A stretch of DNA of 64,000 nt from SIAQ01 sp963767835 (GCA_963767835.1 CAVYFY010000018.1:32722-96721); one strand, 5' to 3'; shown: positions 46,693-56,835, numbered from the stretch's first letter. The notes: a model not told the origin generated them from the sequence alone. Numbers and translations: made by a program.

Positions 46693-47520
46693 CCTCGGCA
46701 GACCGCCCAACTCATTCCGTCGAGAACGATCAGCAGCACCCGGTTGTCCGCTGCAACCTTGGCGACAACCTGCTCCAGAACATCTTCAACGCCGCAGAGG
46801 CCCGCAAATTTCGACCCCACCGAGGTCCAGTCCGCCAATGCCTTGGCGAACGTCTGGCTGAACTCCGACCGGCGATTAAAGACCACCTGATCTAGCTGCT
46901 GGAAGGCTTTGGACAGATCGGGTACTTCATCGCCCCGGCAGATCGATTCCCTTGCCCAATCGACGAACGCCAACTCCTTGAGGTAGATGGAAGCAAGGTC
47001 GGCAAATGCAGGCGAAGACGGCGTCGGTCGGGACAACCAGCGGACGAGACGAACAGCCATCTCAGTGCGCAAGGCTCTCTCTTGGTATCGTCCAACTTTC
47101 GCAAGCCGGTGATTGGCGATGTGCTGCTGAAGTTCTTCGCACTGCTGAACTGCCGACTCGCTCGGCGTTTCGATGGCAGACGCGATCTGCTCGCCAAGCA
47201 GAGCCAGCCGCTGTTCGTAACCGAGGAGGGTGAGCCGATTACGGTAGGCGTGATCTTCGCAGCGGAACTGCCGCAGCAATTCGTCTGCAAACTGCATGTG
47301 GTGCTGGGCGAGGCGAGGATCGTCGCGGCGATCCAGATCGGCAATGGCGTCCTGGGCGGCGCGGCCCAAGGTGCGGCCCACGCCCTTGGACATGGGCAGC
47401 AGGCCGTGGGGCTGGACGCTCTCCTCCGTTGGCCCGACCAGCACCTCGATCCACTCGTCAGCCGAGTCAACACCCCGCTGCGACCAAGTCCACGTTGCCC
47501 GGTGTACGTTCTCACCCGCT
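46692..47520 (-). pseudogene. pglZ: PglZ-like BREX phosphatase fragment
   Basis: About 275 residues of the helical middle region (RLAKVGRYQERALRTEMAVR, ADLASIYLKELAFVDWARES, QQLDQVVFNRRSEFSQTFAK) run up to the first metal-site strand of the alkaline-phosphatase domain, RVLLIVLDGMSWAVCR. The phosphatase domain proper is deleted and brxD sequence follows. The N-terminus is also lost: codons upstream of about 47520 do not look like PglZ. Assignment as BREX-2 type PglZ is from the order pglZ-brxD-brxHI and the LDGMSWAV signature. Confidence 0.65.
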
Positions 47521-47668
47521 CCCTTCTGATCTAGCCGGCCAGCGGCGGTGCGTGTCACCGTCCGTCCATTCGTCGGCCACGAAAACCACTCGTAACAGAT
47601 CAGATGCCTCGGCGGCGGCAGCACGCCCGCCGGGAAATTGACCACTGCGGCGGCAGGGGAGAATGCTC

Positions 47669-48025
47669 ATGCACAAGAAACTGATGGTCGTGACATGGTT
47701 CTCCCTGATCGGGTTGACCGGCTGCGCCACGGACTCGTCCGAGCGGAACGGCCCACGGTCCTTCGCCGTGGCCCCCTCGCCGGGCCGGGTTAGCCCTGAC
47801 TCATACGCTGGTGTTGTGAAACCGTCATTGGGTGTAGTAAAGGCTGGGTACACTACCACCGACCCGCCTTCCGCCGAAAATGGCACGCAGCTACCTGCCC
47901 CGAATTTGCTGAAAGGCGAGAAGACGAATCCGAAGGCGGGATCGACGCCCATGTCGGAACTCGCCTTGGCCGACCTCATCAACATGACTACCGAGCGGAA
48001 CCCCCGGCTCGCCCAGGTCGGGTGA
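47669..48025 (+). pseudogene. N-terminal fragment of a TolC/CusC-type efflux lipoprotein
   Basis: 118 residues: lipobox LIGLTGC, a Pro/Ser-rich mature start, then LALADLINMTTERNPRLAQV, the opening helix of TolC-family outer-membrane factors. It stops right there with TGA; the beta-barrel and remaining helices are missing. The stop overlaps the next reading frame (GGTGACC), a junction created by deletion. GGGGAG lies eight bases before the ATG at 47669. Confidence 0.65.
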
Positions 48026-48591
48026 CCAAGTATGCGATCCTCCTCTTGGTGATTCTCGTCATCGTGCCGGGCGTCATCTCCTTGCTGGAACGGAACAAGC
48101 CCTTCAAGCCGTTCACAGTGGGGGACGAGGGTGCGTCCTGTGCGTCCTGTGCCATCACGCTACCGAGAGCCGAATGCACCGAACCGTTTTGGACGGTGTT
48201 CAAGGAGCTTGCCAAGGACTTCGGCAAGCACGTCTGGATGCTAGTCAAGCCGACCATCACGATCATGCTGCTCGCCAGCTTGGTTTCCGCCACGATGCTG
48301 ACGCTGCTTCCCTGGCAGGAGCTTCTGTCCGAGCCGACCCCGCTGAAGCTCGCCCTCGTCAGCCTGATCTCGGTCTTTATGCCGGTCCCCATCGCCCTGG
48401 ATGTCATGTTCGCCGCGCAACTTCAGCAACAGGGCGTTGCCTCCGGGTACGTCATGCTGTTTGCCATGACGCTGGGGACGTACAGTATCATTCCCAGTAT
48501 CTACCTCTGGCGTGAAGTGTCGAAACGGCTCTCGGTCTTGCTGTTCGTGTTTTTCGTGATGCTGGGGTGGGTGATGGGCATGATTTTCTAG
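48022..48591 (+). pseudogene. C-terminal part of a YraQ/ArsP-like metal permease
   Basis: 189 residues with five hydrophobic segments (YAILLLVILVIVPGVISLL, LVKPTITIMLLASLVSATML, LALVSLISVFMPVPIALDVM, VMLFAMTLGTYSIIPSIYLW, VLLFVFFVMLGWVMGMIF) and a CASCAI cysteine pair. It resembles the second half of the permease family often linked to ArsR regulators and metal or arsenic export. The normal N-terminal half is absent and the frame begins at the junction with the TolC fragment. Confidence 0.6.
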
Positions 48592-48605
48592 GGAAGGATT
48601 GCAGC

Positions 48606-48935
48606 ATGGCTTTCGATGAATCCCTCGCCGCCCGCATTCGTGTCGTCGTCGCACGCAAGAAGAACATCGAAGAGAAAATGATGTTCGGCGGCGTCTGTTT
48701 TTTCCTCAACGGCAAAATGCTCGTCGGAGTGTGGCGAGAATTCCTGATCGCCCGGCTTGGCCCCGACCAGGGCGGAGAGGCGCTGCTGGAACCGCACGTC
48801 AGGAAAATGGACATCACAGGCAAGCCGATGAAGGGCTGGATCATGGTCGAGCCGGAAGGAGTCGAGGACGGCGACCAGTTGAAGAACTGGATTCAGCAGG
48901 CCGTGAAGTTCGTCGGGAGGCTGCCGAGGAAGTGA
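48606..48935 (+). CDS. TfoX/Sxy N-terminal domain protein
   Basis: 109 residues: ARIRVVVARKKNIEEKMMFG, then GVCFFLNGKMLVGVWREFLI and MDITGKPMKGWIMVEPEGV are typical of the stand-alone TfoX_N family. In proteobacteria the domain is linked to competence control, but single-domain versions like this have no known role. It appears intact amid fragments. GGAAGG precedes the ATG at 48606 after only 15 bases from the permease stop. Confidence 0.85.
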   Translation: MAFDESLAARIRVVVARKKNIEEKMMFGGVCFFLNGKMLVGVWREFLIARLGPDQGGEALLEPHVRKMDITGKPMKGWIMVEPEGVEDGDQLKNWIQQAVKFVGRLPRK

Positions 48936-48975
48936 AGATGCAGAGGCGGCCACAAGAAAGTGAGGAAAATACTCA

Positions 48976-49003
48976 TTGACAAGTCGGAACATCCGGATAT
49001 ATT
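48976..49003 (+). promoter_or_regulatory. ArsR promoter with overlapping operator
   Basis: TTGACA (48976-48981), 16-base spacer, TATATT (48998-49003). The spacer and -10 contain GGAACATCCGGATATAT, an interrupted dyad of the sort bound by ArsR/SmtB repressors. It directly precedes the arsR-type gene, so autoregulation is inferred. Confidence 0.6.
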
Positions 49004-49024
49004 TGAGTGTATGGAGGCACACGA

Positions 49025-49345
49025 ATGACCGCCAAGACGAAAACCCCGAAACTGCCCAAGCTCACGCCGTTGGATGCCCTGGCGCAAGCGGCGGAATGCC
49101 TCAAGACGCTGGCCCATCCACACCGCCTTCGGATGGTGCAAATGCTTCTCCAGGGCCGGTACACGGTCGGCGAACTCGCCGAGGCGTGCGAAATCCCAAG
49201 CCACATGGCTTCCGAACACCTGCGACTCATGCAGCGGTGCGGTTTCTTGACCAGCGAGAAAGATGGTCGGAAGGCATATTACCAGATCGTTGAAACCCAT
49301 CTGGCGAGCATCATGACCTGCATCGAGGCCCGATTCGGGAGTTAG
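49025..49345 (+). CDS. ArsR/SmtB-family repressor
   Basis: 106 residues from the ATG at 49025 (GGAGG seven bases upstream; an ATG at 49007 lacks a site). Winged helix: ECLKTLAHPHRLRMVQMLLQ, YTVGELAEACEIPSHMASEH, LRLMQRCGFLTSEKDGRKAY. No ELCVCDL-type metal site is present in helix 3, but a cysteine in EACEI and one in MTCIEARFGS could bind metal. It would have controlled the neighbouring efflux genes, which are now broken. Confidence 0.85.
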   Translation: MTAKTKTPKLPKLTPLDALAQAAECLKTLAHPHRLRMVQMLLQGRYTVGELAEACEIPSHMASEHLRLMQRCGFLTSEKDGRKAYYQIVETHLASIMTCIEARFGS

Positions 49346-49440
49346 GGCGAGCGAGTTTTTTTCGGCCTGTATGTCGTAATATCGGGATAGGTCAATCAAT
49401 TGACACAACAAGCACGACGGAAAATAGGGGAGGCAGAACG

Positions 49441-49527
49441 ATGGAAATCCTCATTGCTTTGGGCATTCTCGTGGTCTGGATCATCCTTCAAGCGTGGGTA
49501 CTACCCCGCTTCGGCGTGAAGACCTGA
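49441..49527 (+). CDS. 28-residue membrane protein of a metal-resistance cassette
   Basis: MEILIALGILVVWIILQAWV, then LPRFGVKT: one transmembrane helix and a short basic tail. GGGGAGG lies 6-7 bases before the ATG at 49441. Similar short proteins follow ArsR-type genes in permease/thioredoxin cassettes, as far as I recall. The TGA is followed at once by the cas3 fragment. Confidence 0.6.
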   Translation: MEILIALGILVVWIILQAWVLPRFGVKT

Positions 49528-49849
49528 ATGAACGGAACCTGCGGGCCGAGTTCGGCTCCAACGCGAACTCGGCAGTCGGTGGAAAGACTGGCAAACCTTC
49601 CAAATCGAGACGGGGAACCAACCTTCGCGCACGCTCTTGCTTGCCCCGTGCGGATCCGGCAAGACAATGGCCGCGTGGAAGTGGATCGAACGGCAGGCAA
49701 CGATTCGGCCCGTCAAGCGCGTGGTCTTTCTGTACCCGACGCGTGCGACCGCCACCGAAGGATACCGCCGAATGGAAATCGACGGCAGAAATGAACATAC
49801 AGGCGCGCCGAACACGCGGAACACCCTGCATTTGTCAGACAAGCCATAA
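49528..49849 (+). pseudogene. cas3: cas3 helicase fragment
   Basis: The frame from about 49570 reads RWKDWQTFQIETGNQPSRTL, LLAPCGSGKTMAAWKWIERQ (Walker A) and RVVFLYPTRATATEGYR, the beginning of a Cas3-type CRISPR helicase domain. A few upstream codons (NERNLRAEF) match in another frame, indicating an indel. After TATEGYR the match ends and the frame runs to a stop at 49849. No HD nuclease domain, other cas gene or CRISPR array is present, so this is a relic. Confidence 0.65.
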
Positions 49850-49917
49850 ATGTGTTGATTCTCTTACACCAACCGAGAACAATAGGGGGAGTCACTATAC
49901 TCTGGGAGGGTAATGCC

Positions 49918-52900
49918 GTGGCGATCGAGACCTGCCCGCACTGTCAGAGTCCGGTGGAGATGGCGGCCAACCGCACCGCGACGATCGTTTGCGCCAGTTG
50001 CGGTAGCGAACTCCGCTTCGAACAGGAGCAGACGCGAACTATCATCAATGAGCGCCAGCGCCTGGGCCGATTCGAGCTTTTGGAGCAAGTAGGGGCGGGC
50101 GCGTTCGGCGTCGTCTGGAAAGCGCGCGACGCGGAGTTGGGCCGGCTCGTTGCGGTCAAGATTCCACATCGGGGACATCTTGTCTCAGCCAAAGATGTCG
50201 AACGCTTCTTGCGCGAGGCCCGCAGCACCGCCCAACTCCGCCACCCCGGCATCGTTTCCGTTCACGAAGTTGGCAAGTTCGAAGAACTGCCGTATCTCGT
50301 CAGCGATTTCATCGACGGCGTCACCCTTGCGGACCTGTTGACCGCCCAGCAGGTCGGCTTGCGCGAAGCGGCCGAGCTGATCGCGCAGGTCGCCAACTCT
50401 CTGGATTATGCCCATTCGCTCGGCGTCGTGCACCGCGATGTCAAGCCGTCCAACATCATGCTGGAGCGTTCTGGCGTGCGCATTCCCGCGGAGGGCCCGG
50501 CGCCCCTAGGAAAGCCGATGTTGATGGACTTCGGCCTGGCTCTTCGTGAGGACATCGAGTCCACCATGACGCAGGAGGGGCAGGTGCTCGGCACGCCGGC
50601 GTACATGAGCCCGGAGCAAGCGGCGGGGTTGAGCCACGACGTCGATCGCCGCAGCGACGTGTATAGTCTGGGGGTCGTGTTGTACCAGATGCTGACAGGG
50701 GTGCTGCCGTTCAAGGGGAATAGCCGAATGATCCTCGACCAGGTGCTGCGTGCGGAGGCGCCGTCGCCGCGGCGCGCGAATCCGAAGATTCCGCGCAATC
50801 TGGAGACGATTACGCTGAAATGCTTGGCCAAGGAACCCGGGCAGCGCTATGGGACGGCGGCGGAATTGGCGGCGGACTTGCGGCGCTGGCTGGCGGGGGA
50901 ACCGGTGCTGGCGCGTCCAGTAGGGCCGCTCGGCCGGCTCACGCGCTGGAGCCGGCGCAATCCGCTGGTGGCCGGCTTGCTGGCGGCCTTGGTGGTTATC
51001 TTCGTGAGCGGCTTTGCCGTAGTCACATGGAAGTGGCGCGAAGCCGAATCCGCAGGGGAGCAGGCGCGTCGCGCCGAGGCCGACGCGGAATCGGCACGCA
51101 AGAAGGCGGATGCCAACGCGGAGGAGATCGGCAAGGGGATGGTGCGACTGAATGAGGCCAACCGGGAAATCCGCGAAGGAATGGCCCGGCTGAACGCGGC
51201 CAATCAGCTCATTCACAGCGCTCAGGGCCGCGTCCAACGCCAGCAATACGCCGAGGCCCTGGACGATTTGAACAAAGCGGTAAAGCTGCGGCGGGACAAC
51301 TCTCAGGTCTGGGCCGAGCGAGGCAAGCTCTATGCTGACTTGGGCCTGTGGGAAGAAGCGGCACCCGATTTCGCAGAGGAATTCGCCCTCTTGCCGCCCG
51401 ACGATGATCCCACCATCTGGTATAAGCATGCGCTCTTGCGTTTGGTCACGGGGGACAAGAAAGGCTATGACGCAGTCTGTGAGCGAATGCTCGATCATTT
51501 CCGGCAAACCGACGAGCTTCCCGTCGCCGTGGCCATTGCCCGCACCTGGGGCTTGGGGGCAGATCGGGTTCCGGAATCGCTGTGGGCCGTTCTGGAGAAG
51601 GCCGGCGAGAAATCCGCCCCCGGCGTTCCCAAAGGGATCAGAGACCGCAGCAACCCGTGGTATCAATACATGCGCACCATGGCCCATTACCGGGCTGGAC
51701 AATACGAGGACAGCATCGACTTGCTTCTGAAAGCCAACAAAGCTTACCAGGGTGATCGTCTGAACATCCTGACGGATCTGGGGTTGGCGCTTGCCTACGG
51801 CCGCGCGGGTAGAAAGGAAGAAGCCGCGAAGAAGCTTGACAGCGTCGAGCGTTGGATGGAGCAAGCCATCCAAGCGGACGGGCTCGGAGCCTACTGGCGG
51901 CTTTGGCACGATTTCGCGGAGTTGCAACTGTTGTACCGCCAGGCTCGCCACGAGATCGCGGACGCCCTTCCGACCGATCATCCAAATATATGGATGTCGC
52001 GTGGCTGGACTTATCTTACGCTCGGCAACCCTGACAAGGCCGCTCTTCAGTTCGGCAACGCAATCGAGCTGCGGCCCAAGGACACGCGATTCCTGCTGGC
52101 GCGGGCGAGGCTTTTCGCTGATTTTCACCACTGGAACGAAGCCGACGCCGACTACGCGAAGGCCGTCGCATCAATGCCCGATGACGGGGCGCTGCGGATC
52201 GAGTCCGCCAGGTATCATGCGAGACGCATGCACTGGGAAAAGGCGATTGCCGACCTCGATCACGCCATCAACTTGAAAAACAAGGACGTATTGCCGCAGC
52301 TTAGCATTCCCTTCTTGTTGGTCGAGCGAGGGCGCATCTACGCCAAGACAGGGGAGTGGGACAAGGCTGCCACCGATTTTGCGAGCGTTTTCCGCTTGCG
52401 AGCTACTGACCCGATCCATTACTCCGGGTTCATCGGCAAGACTGGCGCAGAACTGGCTCAGTGGGATCAGGCGTTCGAGCGCGCCGTTGCATTGCGTCCC
52501 GAGGACAATCGCCTGTGGATCGCGCGCGGCCGGTACTTCGCTCGCCTGGGACAAATCGACAAGGCCGCCACCGCTTATGCCCGTGCCGTTGACCCGGAAA
52601 AGCCGGACGACTACGCCTGGCTGGAGTGCCTGGCCGCCCACTTGCTGACCAAGGAAATGGAAGCTTACGAAAAGCTCTGTCGCCGCATGGTGGCAAAGCA
52701 GGGCGGCACGAGCGATGGGAACATGGCCCATTTATTCAGCGCGAAGTTGCATCTTGGCGCCGAATCGGGTTGCCGAGGCCGATCAGGTGATCGCTTGGGC
52801 CAAACAGGCAGTGGACGGATCTACCCGTCCGCCGGCTGGCCGGGTGCCGGTTTGGTATCTGCACGCACTTGGCGCCGCTCATTATCGGGCCGGCCAGTTC

Positions 52901-53215
52901 GAACAGGCGGAGAAGCTGCTGATCCAATCGATGCAACGCGAAAAGACCTGGCCAGGCAACGCGATGACCGGAATCTTCCTGGCCATGACGAATCACAAGC
53001 TAGGCCAGGCCAAGCTCGCTCAGCATTGGCTCGACGAAACCGACAAATGGCTGGATGACGCGCGGAAGAAGATCGATAAAGAGCCGTACGGCTTTCCGAT
53101 CGGGATTTATCCGGCCGACTGGCTGATCACGCAGGCCCTTCGCCGCGAGGCTGAGACTATGATGAAGGCGGTTGCGAAGAAGTCGCCAGCGCCACCTTCC
53201 GAAGCTGTTCCGTGA
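49918..53215 (+). CDS. Serine/threonine protein kinase with TPR ectodomain, one frameshift
   Basis: The start is GTG 49918 with GGGAGGG seven bases upstream. The N-terminal zinc ribbon (CPHCQSPVEM, CASCGSELRF) is followed by a Hanks-type kinase at about residues 45-320: VGAGAFGVVWKARD, VKIP, HRDVKPSNIML, DFGLAL, GTPAYMSPEQ, RSDVYSLGVVLYQML. A transmembrane helix (LVAGLLAALVVIFVSGFAVV), a coiled coil and about 600 residues of TPR repeats outside the membrane follow. At about 52760 the frame slips; LAPNRVAEADQVIAWAKQAV continues in the next frame to 53215. Total about 1100 residues. A typical planctomycete receptor kinase; its signal is unknown. Confidence 0.88.
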
Positions 53216-53804
53216 CATGATTTCACTTCTATCCCAAACGCGAAATAAGCCCTGAGGATTGCCGTGGGTGCGCCGCGGGCCAGGGCCGCGCGCGGCCGGA
53301 ACCGGCGCCGGTTCCGGAGCGCGCGCGCAGGCGGGCGGCGCGCGGCCGGAATCAGTGACGGTGCGGCTGCGGTGACAGCGCCGGGCCGGGGGCGGCGCGC
53401 GGCCGGGCCGGCGCCGGCACTGTGGCAGCGCCGGGCCGGGCGGCGCACGGCCAGAATCGGCGCTGGCGGTCCTGGAGCAGGAACGGTGGCGGCGCGCGGC
53501 CGGAATCGGCGCCGGTTCCGGAAACGGCGCGGGGGCGGCGCGCGCCGGAATCGGCGCGGGGGCGGCGCGCCGGAATCGGCGCCGGCGACCGTAGCGGGTG
53601 CGGTAGCGGCGAAACGGTCACGGCGCCGGGCGAACCATGACAGAACTTGCACCCTGGTTGGAGCGGAACGGGTAAAGGGACTTTACGCCGGATGAAGGCA
53701 GGAAAAAACCTGCAAAGACATGCTCAGGACGTGTTCGGTTCCGGTGCTCGCCTTTGCGGGCGCTGACAAGGCAGGCGCCGACGCCGTGCTCGATAGCGCG
53801 CCTC
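53216..53804. other. Gene-free stretch containing a GC-rich repeat tract
   Basis: Between the kinase and the insertion sequence. Apart from the repeat tract at 53264-53640 nothing gene-like is seen. Open frames through the tract on both strands are Arg/Gly/Ala artefacts of the base composition. Confidence 0.5.
53264..53640. repeat. Highly GC-rich imperfect repeat tract
   Basis: About 375 bases built from GGCGCGCGGCCGGAATCGGC, GGCGCCGGTTCCGG and GCGCCGGGCCGGG words. It contains an exact palindrome of 22 bases centred on CGGCGCCG near 53307 and a near-copy near 53510. A/T content is very low compared with neighbouring genes. Confidence 0.8.
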
Positions 53805-55493
53805 GGGCACTTTCTCAAAACGCCTCGGTAGAGGGGGTAAGCACTGGACAGTTAAGGGGTGAACAGCTGGAATAACGCGGTAGATGAAGACTGCGTTAGC
53901 CAGGAGTCACCCCATGGGCATGGTAGCCCCGCCGCAAGGGATTGCTAGTGCGTATGTCGTTTTCTTCGGCGTCTATGGCGACGTCACGCGACAATCTCTG
54001 AAACGCAATGTTTCGCGGCAGACACTCTATCGCGAAGCAGCCCAGACTTCGGCGTTGCTGCAAGGGGCCGCGCAGGCGCCAGCACGTCGAGCGTTTGCAG
54101 GAGCAAGTGCAACAACTGCAGCAACGCGTCGTCAGTCTCGAAAGCGACTTGAGCCAGGCGGTGGTGATTGGCGACGAGTGTATGGCTCGGTTGGCGGCGG
54201 AGGCCCAGGCGGAAGGTGTGAGTCTACCCACCGTGCAAGGATGGCTGCAGCGTTTACTTCCCGGTCGTGCGCCCAGCGTGGCCAAACTCGGGCGTTGGAC
54301 CCACGAAACGGCCGCTCACGTCAGCACGTTGTTGCCGGTGCTGGACGAATTCGCGCGAGCGCGGGCCAAGCAAGTGGCGGCCGACGAGATCTACGTGAAG
54401 GCGCCGGTGCTCATGGTCGTGGAACCCGACAGCATGTGTTGGCTGGCGGGAAGCTTGACGACGCAGGCCACCGGGGAAGTGTGGGTGGGGCAGTTTGCCG
54501 CCTATCCCGCGCTGGAGCAAGTGACGCGCGACGCCGGCACCGGTCTGGGCAAAGGGGTGGCCTTGCTCAACGAGAAACGCGTGGAGAAAGAATTGACCCC
54601 GGTGGCGGACCAACTGGATCACTTTCACACCGTGCGTGAAGGAAGCCGAGGCCAACGCAAAGGCGCTCTGCGTTTGCAGCAGGCGTTTACCAAAGCGGAG
54701 AAAGCCCAGCAAGAACACGATCACCATCGGCAACAAGGCCAACACGTGCCCGGTGAGGGGGTGAAGGTGAGCCTGCACTGGAAACAGGCCGAAGCGGTCA
54801 TGGATCAGGTGATGCGCACGGAAAAGGCCTGGCAGCAAACGCAAGAGGCCTTGCGTCTGTTCACGCCGGCCGGTGAGTTGAACAGCCGAGCGCAGGCCGA
54901 AGCGGTGCTGACCCAGACGTTGCCTGAGTTGCCCGACGCGGACTTTGCCAAAGCCAAACGTCTGCTGAGCAAGCCGCAGACACTCACGTATTTGGACGAA
55001 GTGCAACGCAAGTTGGCGGCTTTGCCAGGATCGACCGAGGTGAAAGAAGCAGCGGTGCGTGCCGAGGGGTTGCGTCGTCATCCGGAGTTGTTGGCGGGTG
55101 AAGGTATGTCCGCGCGCACGCTGCGCGGGGTGTTGTTGGTGTGTAGCGTAATTCTGTCGAAAGCTGGCGAGGAAGGAAGCACGATGACCAAAGCAGTGCG
55201 GCACATTTTCCGTCATACCTGGCGTGCGAGCAGTCTGGTGGAGGGGATCAATAGTGTCTTGCGCATGCATCAGTCTCGGCATCGCAAGTTGACCCAAGGG
55301 TTGCTGGACCTGAAGCGTCTGTACTGGAACTGCCGCACCTTCCGCACCGGGCGTCGCAAAGGAAAATCTCCTTACGAACGGCTCGGCTTGGTGTTGCCCG
55401 AAGGAGTGGATTGGTGGGAACTGAGCAAAATGACACCTGAACAACTACGGGACAAACTGTCCGCATTGAATGGCGCCATTTGAGAAAGTCCCC
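53805..55493 (+). mobile_element. 1.69-kb insertion sequence
   Basis: The ends GGGCACTTTCTCAAAA (53805) and ATTTGAGAAAGTCCCC (to 55493) are inverted repeats of about 13 bases (GG-ACTTTCTCAAA). It contains one transposase gene. No clear target duplication could be read, and the family was not identified. It is different from the element at 41654. Confidence 0.7.
53914..55483 (+). CDS. Transposase, one frameshift
   Basis: From the ATG at 53914 (CAGGAG upstream): an N-terminal helix-turn-helix (SLKRNVSRQTLYREAAQTSA), then a one-base slip at about 54075 into a coiled coil (ERLQEQVQQLQQRVVSLESD) and a DDE-type core (VAADEIYVKAPVLMVVEPDS, VADQLDHFHTVREGSRGQRK, ASSLVEGINSVLRMHQSRHR). The C-terminus KRLYWNCRTFRTGRRKGKSP closes it. 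About 522 residues when joined. Catalytic assignment is by pattern only. Confidence 0.7.
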
Positions 55494-55629
55494 GGTTTGT
55501 GCCACGATGCCGGCGATTCACGGAAAGCCATTGACAGCAGCTACATTCGGAGGTTAATGTCAGCGCGTGTTTTGTTTGCACATCTTTGCCAAAACAACTG
55601 AGCCGGGTCCTGATTTCACGGAGGAATGC

Positions 55630-56109
55630 ATGAGCAAACACTGCTTGCTGCACGGAATGGCGATTCTGCTTTTCGTCGTTGGCGTAACAAAGGGAGGCTC
55701 CGGTAGGTCCGATGTGAAAGGACTCCAAGGCACCTGGCTGATGGTGGCAATCGAGGTCGATGGAGTTGCCAAGGAAAAAGAGCTGCCCCTTGACAATCTG
55801 GTGCGTCTGACCATAAAGGACACGAAATACACCATGACGGTGTTCGGGATCGTCGGCGACGAGGGCGTGATCGAGATTGACGACAGCAAAAAGCCGAAGG
55901 CTTTTGATATGAAAGCGGCTGGTGATGATCAAAAGGTGTCGCTTGGAATATATGAATTGGACGGAGACACCCTGAAGATATGCTTCAACGAGCCTGGGGC
56001 CAAGGAACGGCCGACGGAATTCCAATCAAAGTGGAACAACAAGTGTGACATTCGAACGCAATCAAACAGGCTGGCAATGATGCTCCTCAAGCGGGAAAAG
56101 AGAAGATAG
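55630..56109 (+). CDS. TIGR03067-domain exported protein
   Basis: 159 residues from the ATG at 55630 (GGAGGAATGC upstream). A short signal segment is followed by a lipocalin-like domain with LQGTWLMVAIEVDGV, IDDSKKPKAFDM, LGIYELDGDTLKICFNEPG and ERPTEF, the hallmarks of a domain expanded in planctomycetes. The region after RPTEF (SKWNNKCDIRTQSNRLAM) is atypical before the usual LKREK end. Role unknown. Confidence 0.85.
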   Translation: MSKHCLLHGMAILLFVVGVTKGGSGRSDVKGLQGTWLMVAIEVDGVAKEKELPLDNLVRLTIKDTKYTMTVFGIVGDEGVIEIDDSKKPKAFDMKAAGDDQKVSLGIYELDGDTLKICFNEPGAKERPTEFQSKWNNKCDIRTQSNRLAMMLLKREKRR

Positions 56110-56148
56110 CGGCTTAGGCGAAGTTGCAACCATCATGCGGAATGTACC

Positions 56149-56835
56149 ATGAACACGCGCATTCGCTGGCTGGGCCACGCCGCCATGGCGATTGAAACGG
56201 CCGGGTACAAGATTCTCATCGATCCGTTTTTCACCGGCAATCCCAAAGCCGCCATCAGCGCCGACGAGGCCGAAGCCGACTTCATCCTGATCTCGCACGG
56301 GCATAGCGATCACGTCGGCGATTCGATTGCCATCGCTCAGCGCACCAGCGCCACCGTCATCAGCAATTACGAGATCAGCGTTTGGCTCGAACAGAAAGGA
56401 TTGAAGAAGGTTCACGGCCAGCAGCACGGCGGCGGGTTCAACCATCCGTTTGGCCGAGTCAAATTGACGCTCGCATTCCACGGCTCCGCGTTGCCGGACG
56501 GTTCCAATGGCGGCAACCCGTGCGGGTTCCTCATTTATCTCAAGGATGGCAAGAAGATTTACCACGCCGCCGACACCGGCCTGTTCGGCGACATGAAACT
56601 GATCGGCGAGGAAGGCATCGACCTGGCGATTCTGCCGATCGGCGACAATTTCACGATGGGCCCGGATGATTCCCTGCGGGCGATCCAGCTGATCGATCCA
56701 AAGAAGGTGATGCCGATCCATTTCAACACCTGGCCACTCATCGCGCAGGACGCGAATGCCTGGGCGTCCAAGGTGAGAGCGCAAACGAAAGCGGAGCCGA
56801 TCGTGCTGGAACCGGGCGGGGCGATTGCTTTGTGA
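56149..56835 (+). CDS. UPF0173 metal-dependent hydrolase
   Basis: 228 residues of the metallo-beta-lactamase fold: IRWLGHAAMAIET, ILIDPFFTGNP, ISHGHSDHVGD (HxHxDH dimetal site), AADTGLFGDMKLIGE and MPIHFNTWPLIAQD. This is the UPF0173/YtkL family; the substrate is unknown. Complete and single-domain. Confidence 0.92.
   Translation: MNTRIRWLGHAAMAIETAGYKILIDPFFTGNPKAAISADEAEADFILISHGHSDHVGDSIAIAQRTSATVISNYEISVWLEQKGLKKVHGQQHGGGFNHPFGRVKLTLAFHGSALPDGSNGGNPCGFLIYLKDGKKIYHAADTGLFGDMKLIGEEGIDLAILPIGDNFTMGPDDSLRAIQLIDPKKVMPIHFNTWPLIAQDANAWASKVRAQTKAEPIVLEPGGAIAL

Noticed and set aside
50506..52131. 541-codon open frame opposite the kinase
   Set aside because: Antisense shadow; the plus-strand kinase motifs are unambiguous.
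53264..53695. 143-codon Arg/Gly-rich protein
   Set aside because: All frames are open because the tract lacks A/T; composition is an artefact and there is no ribosome site.
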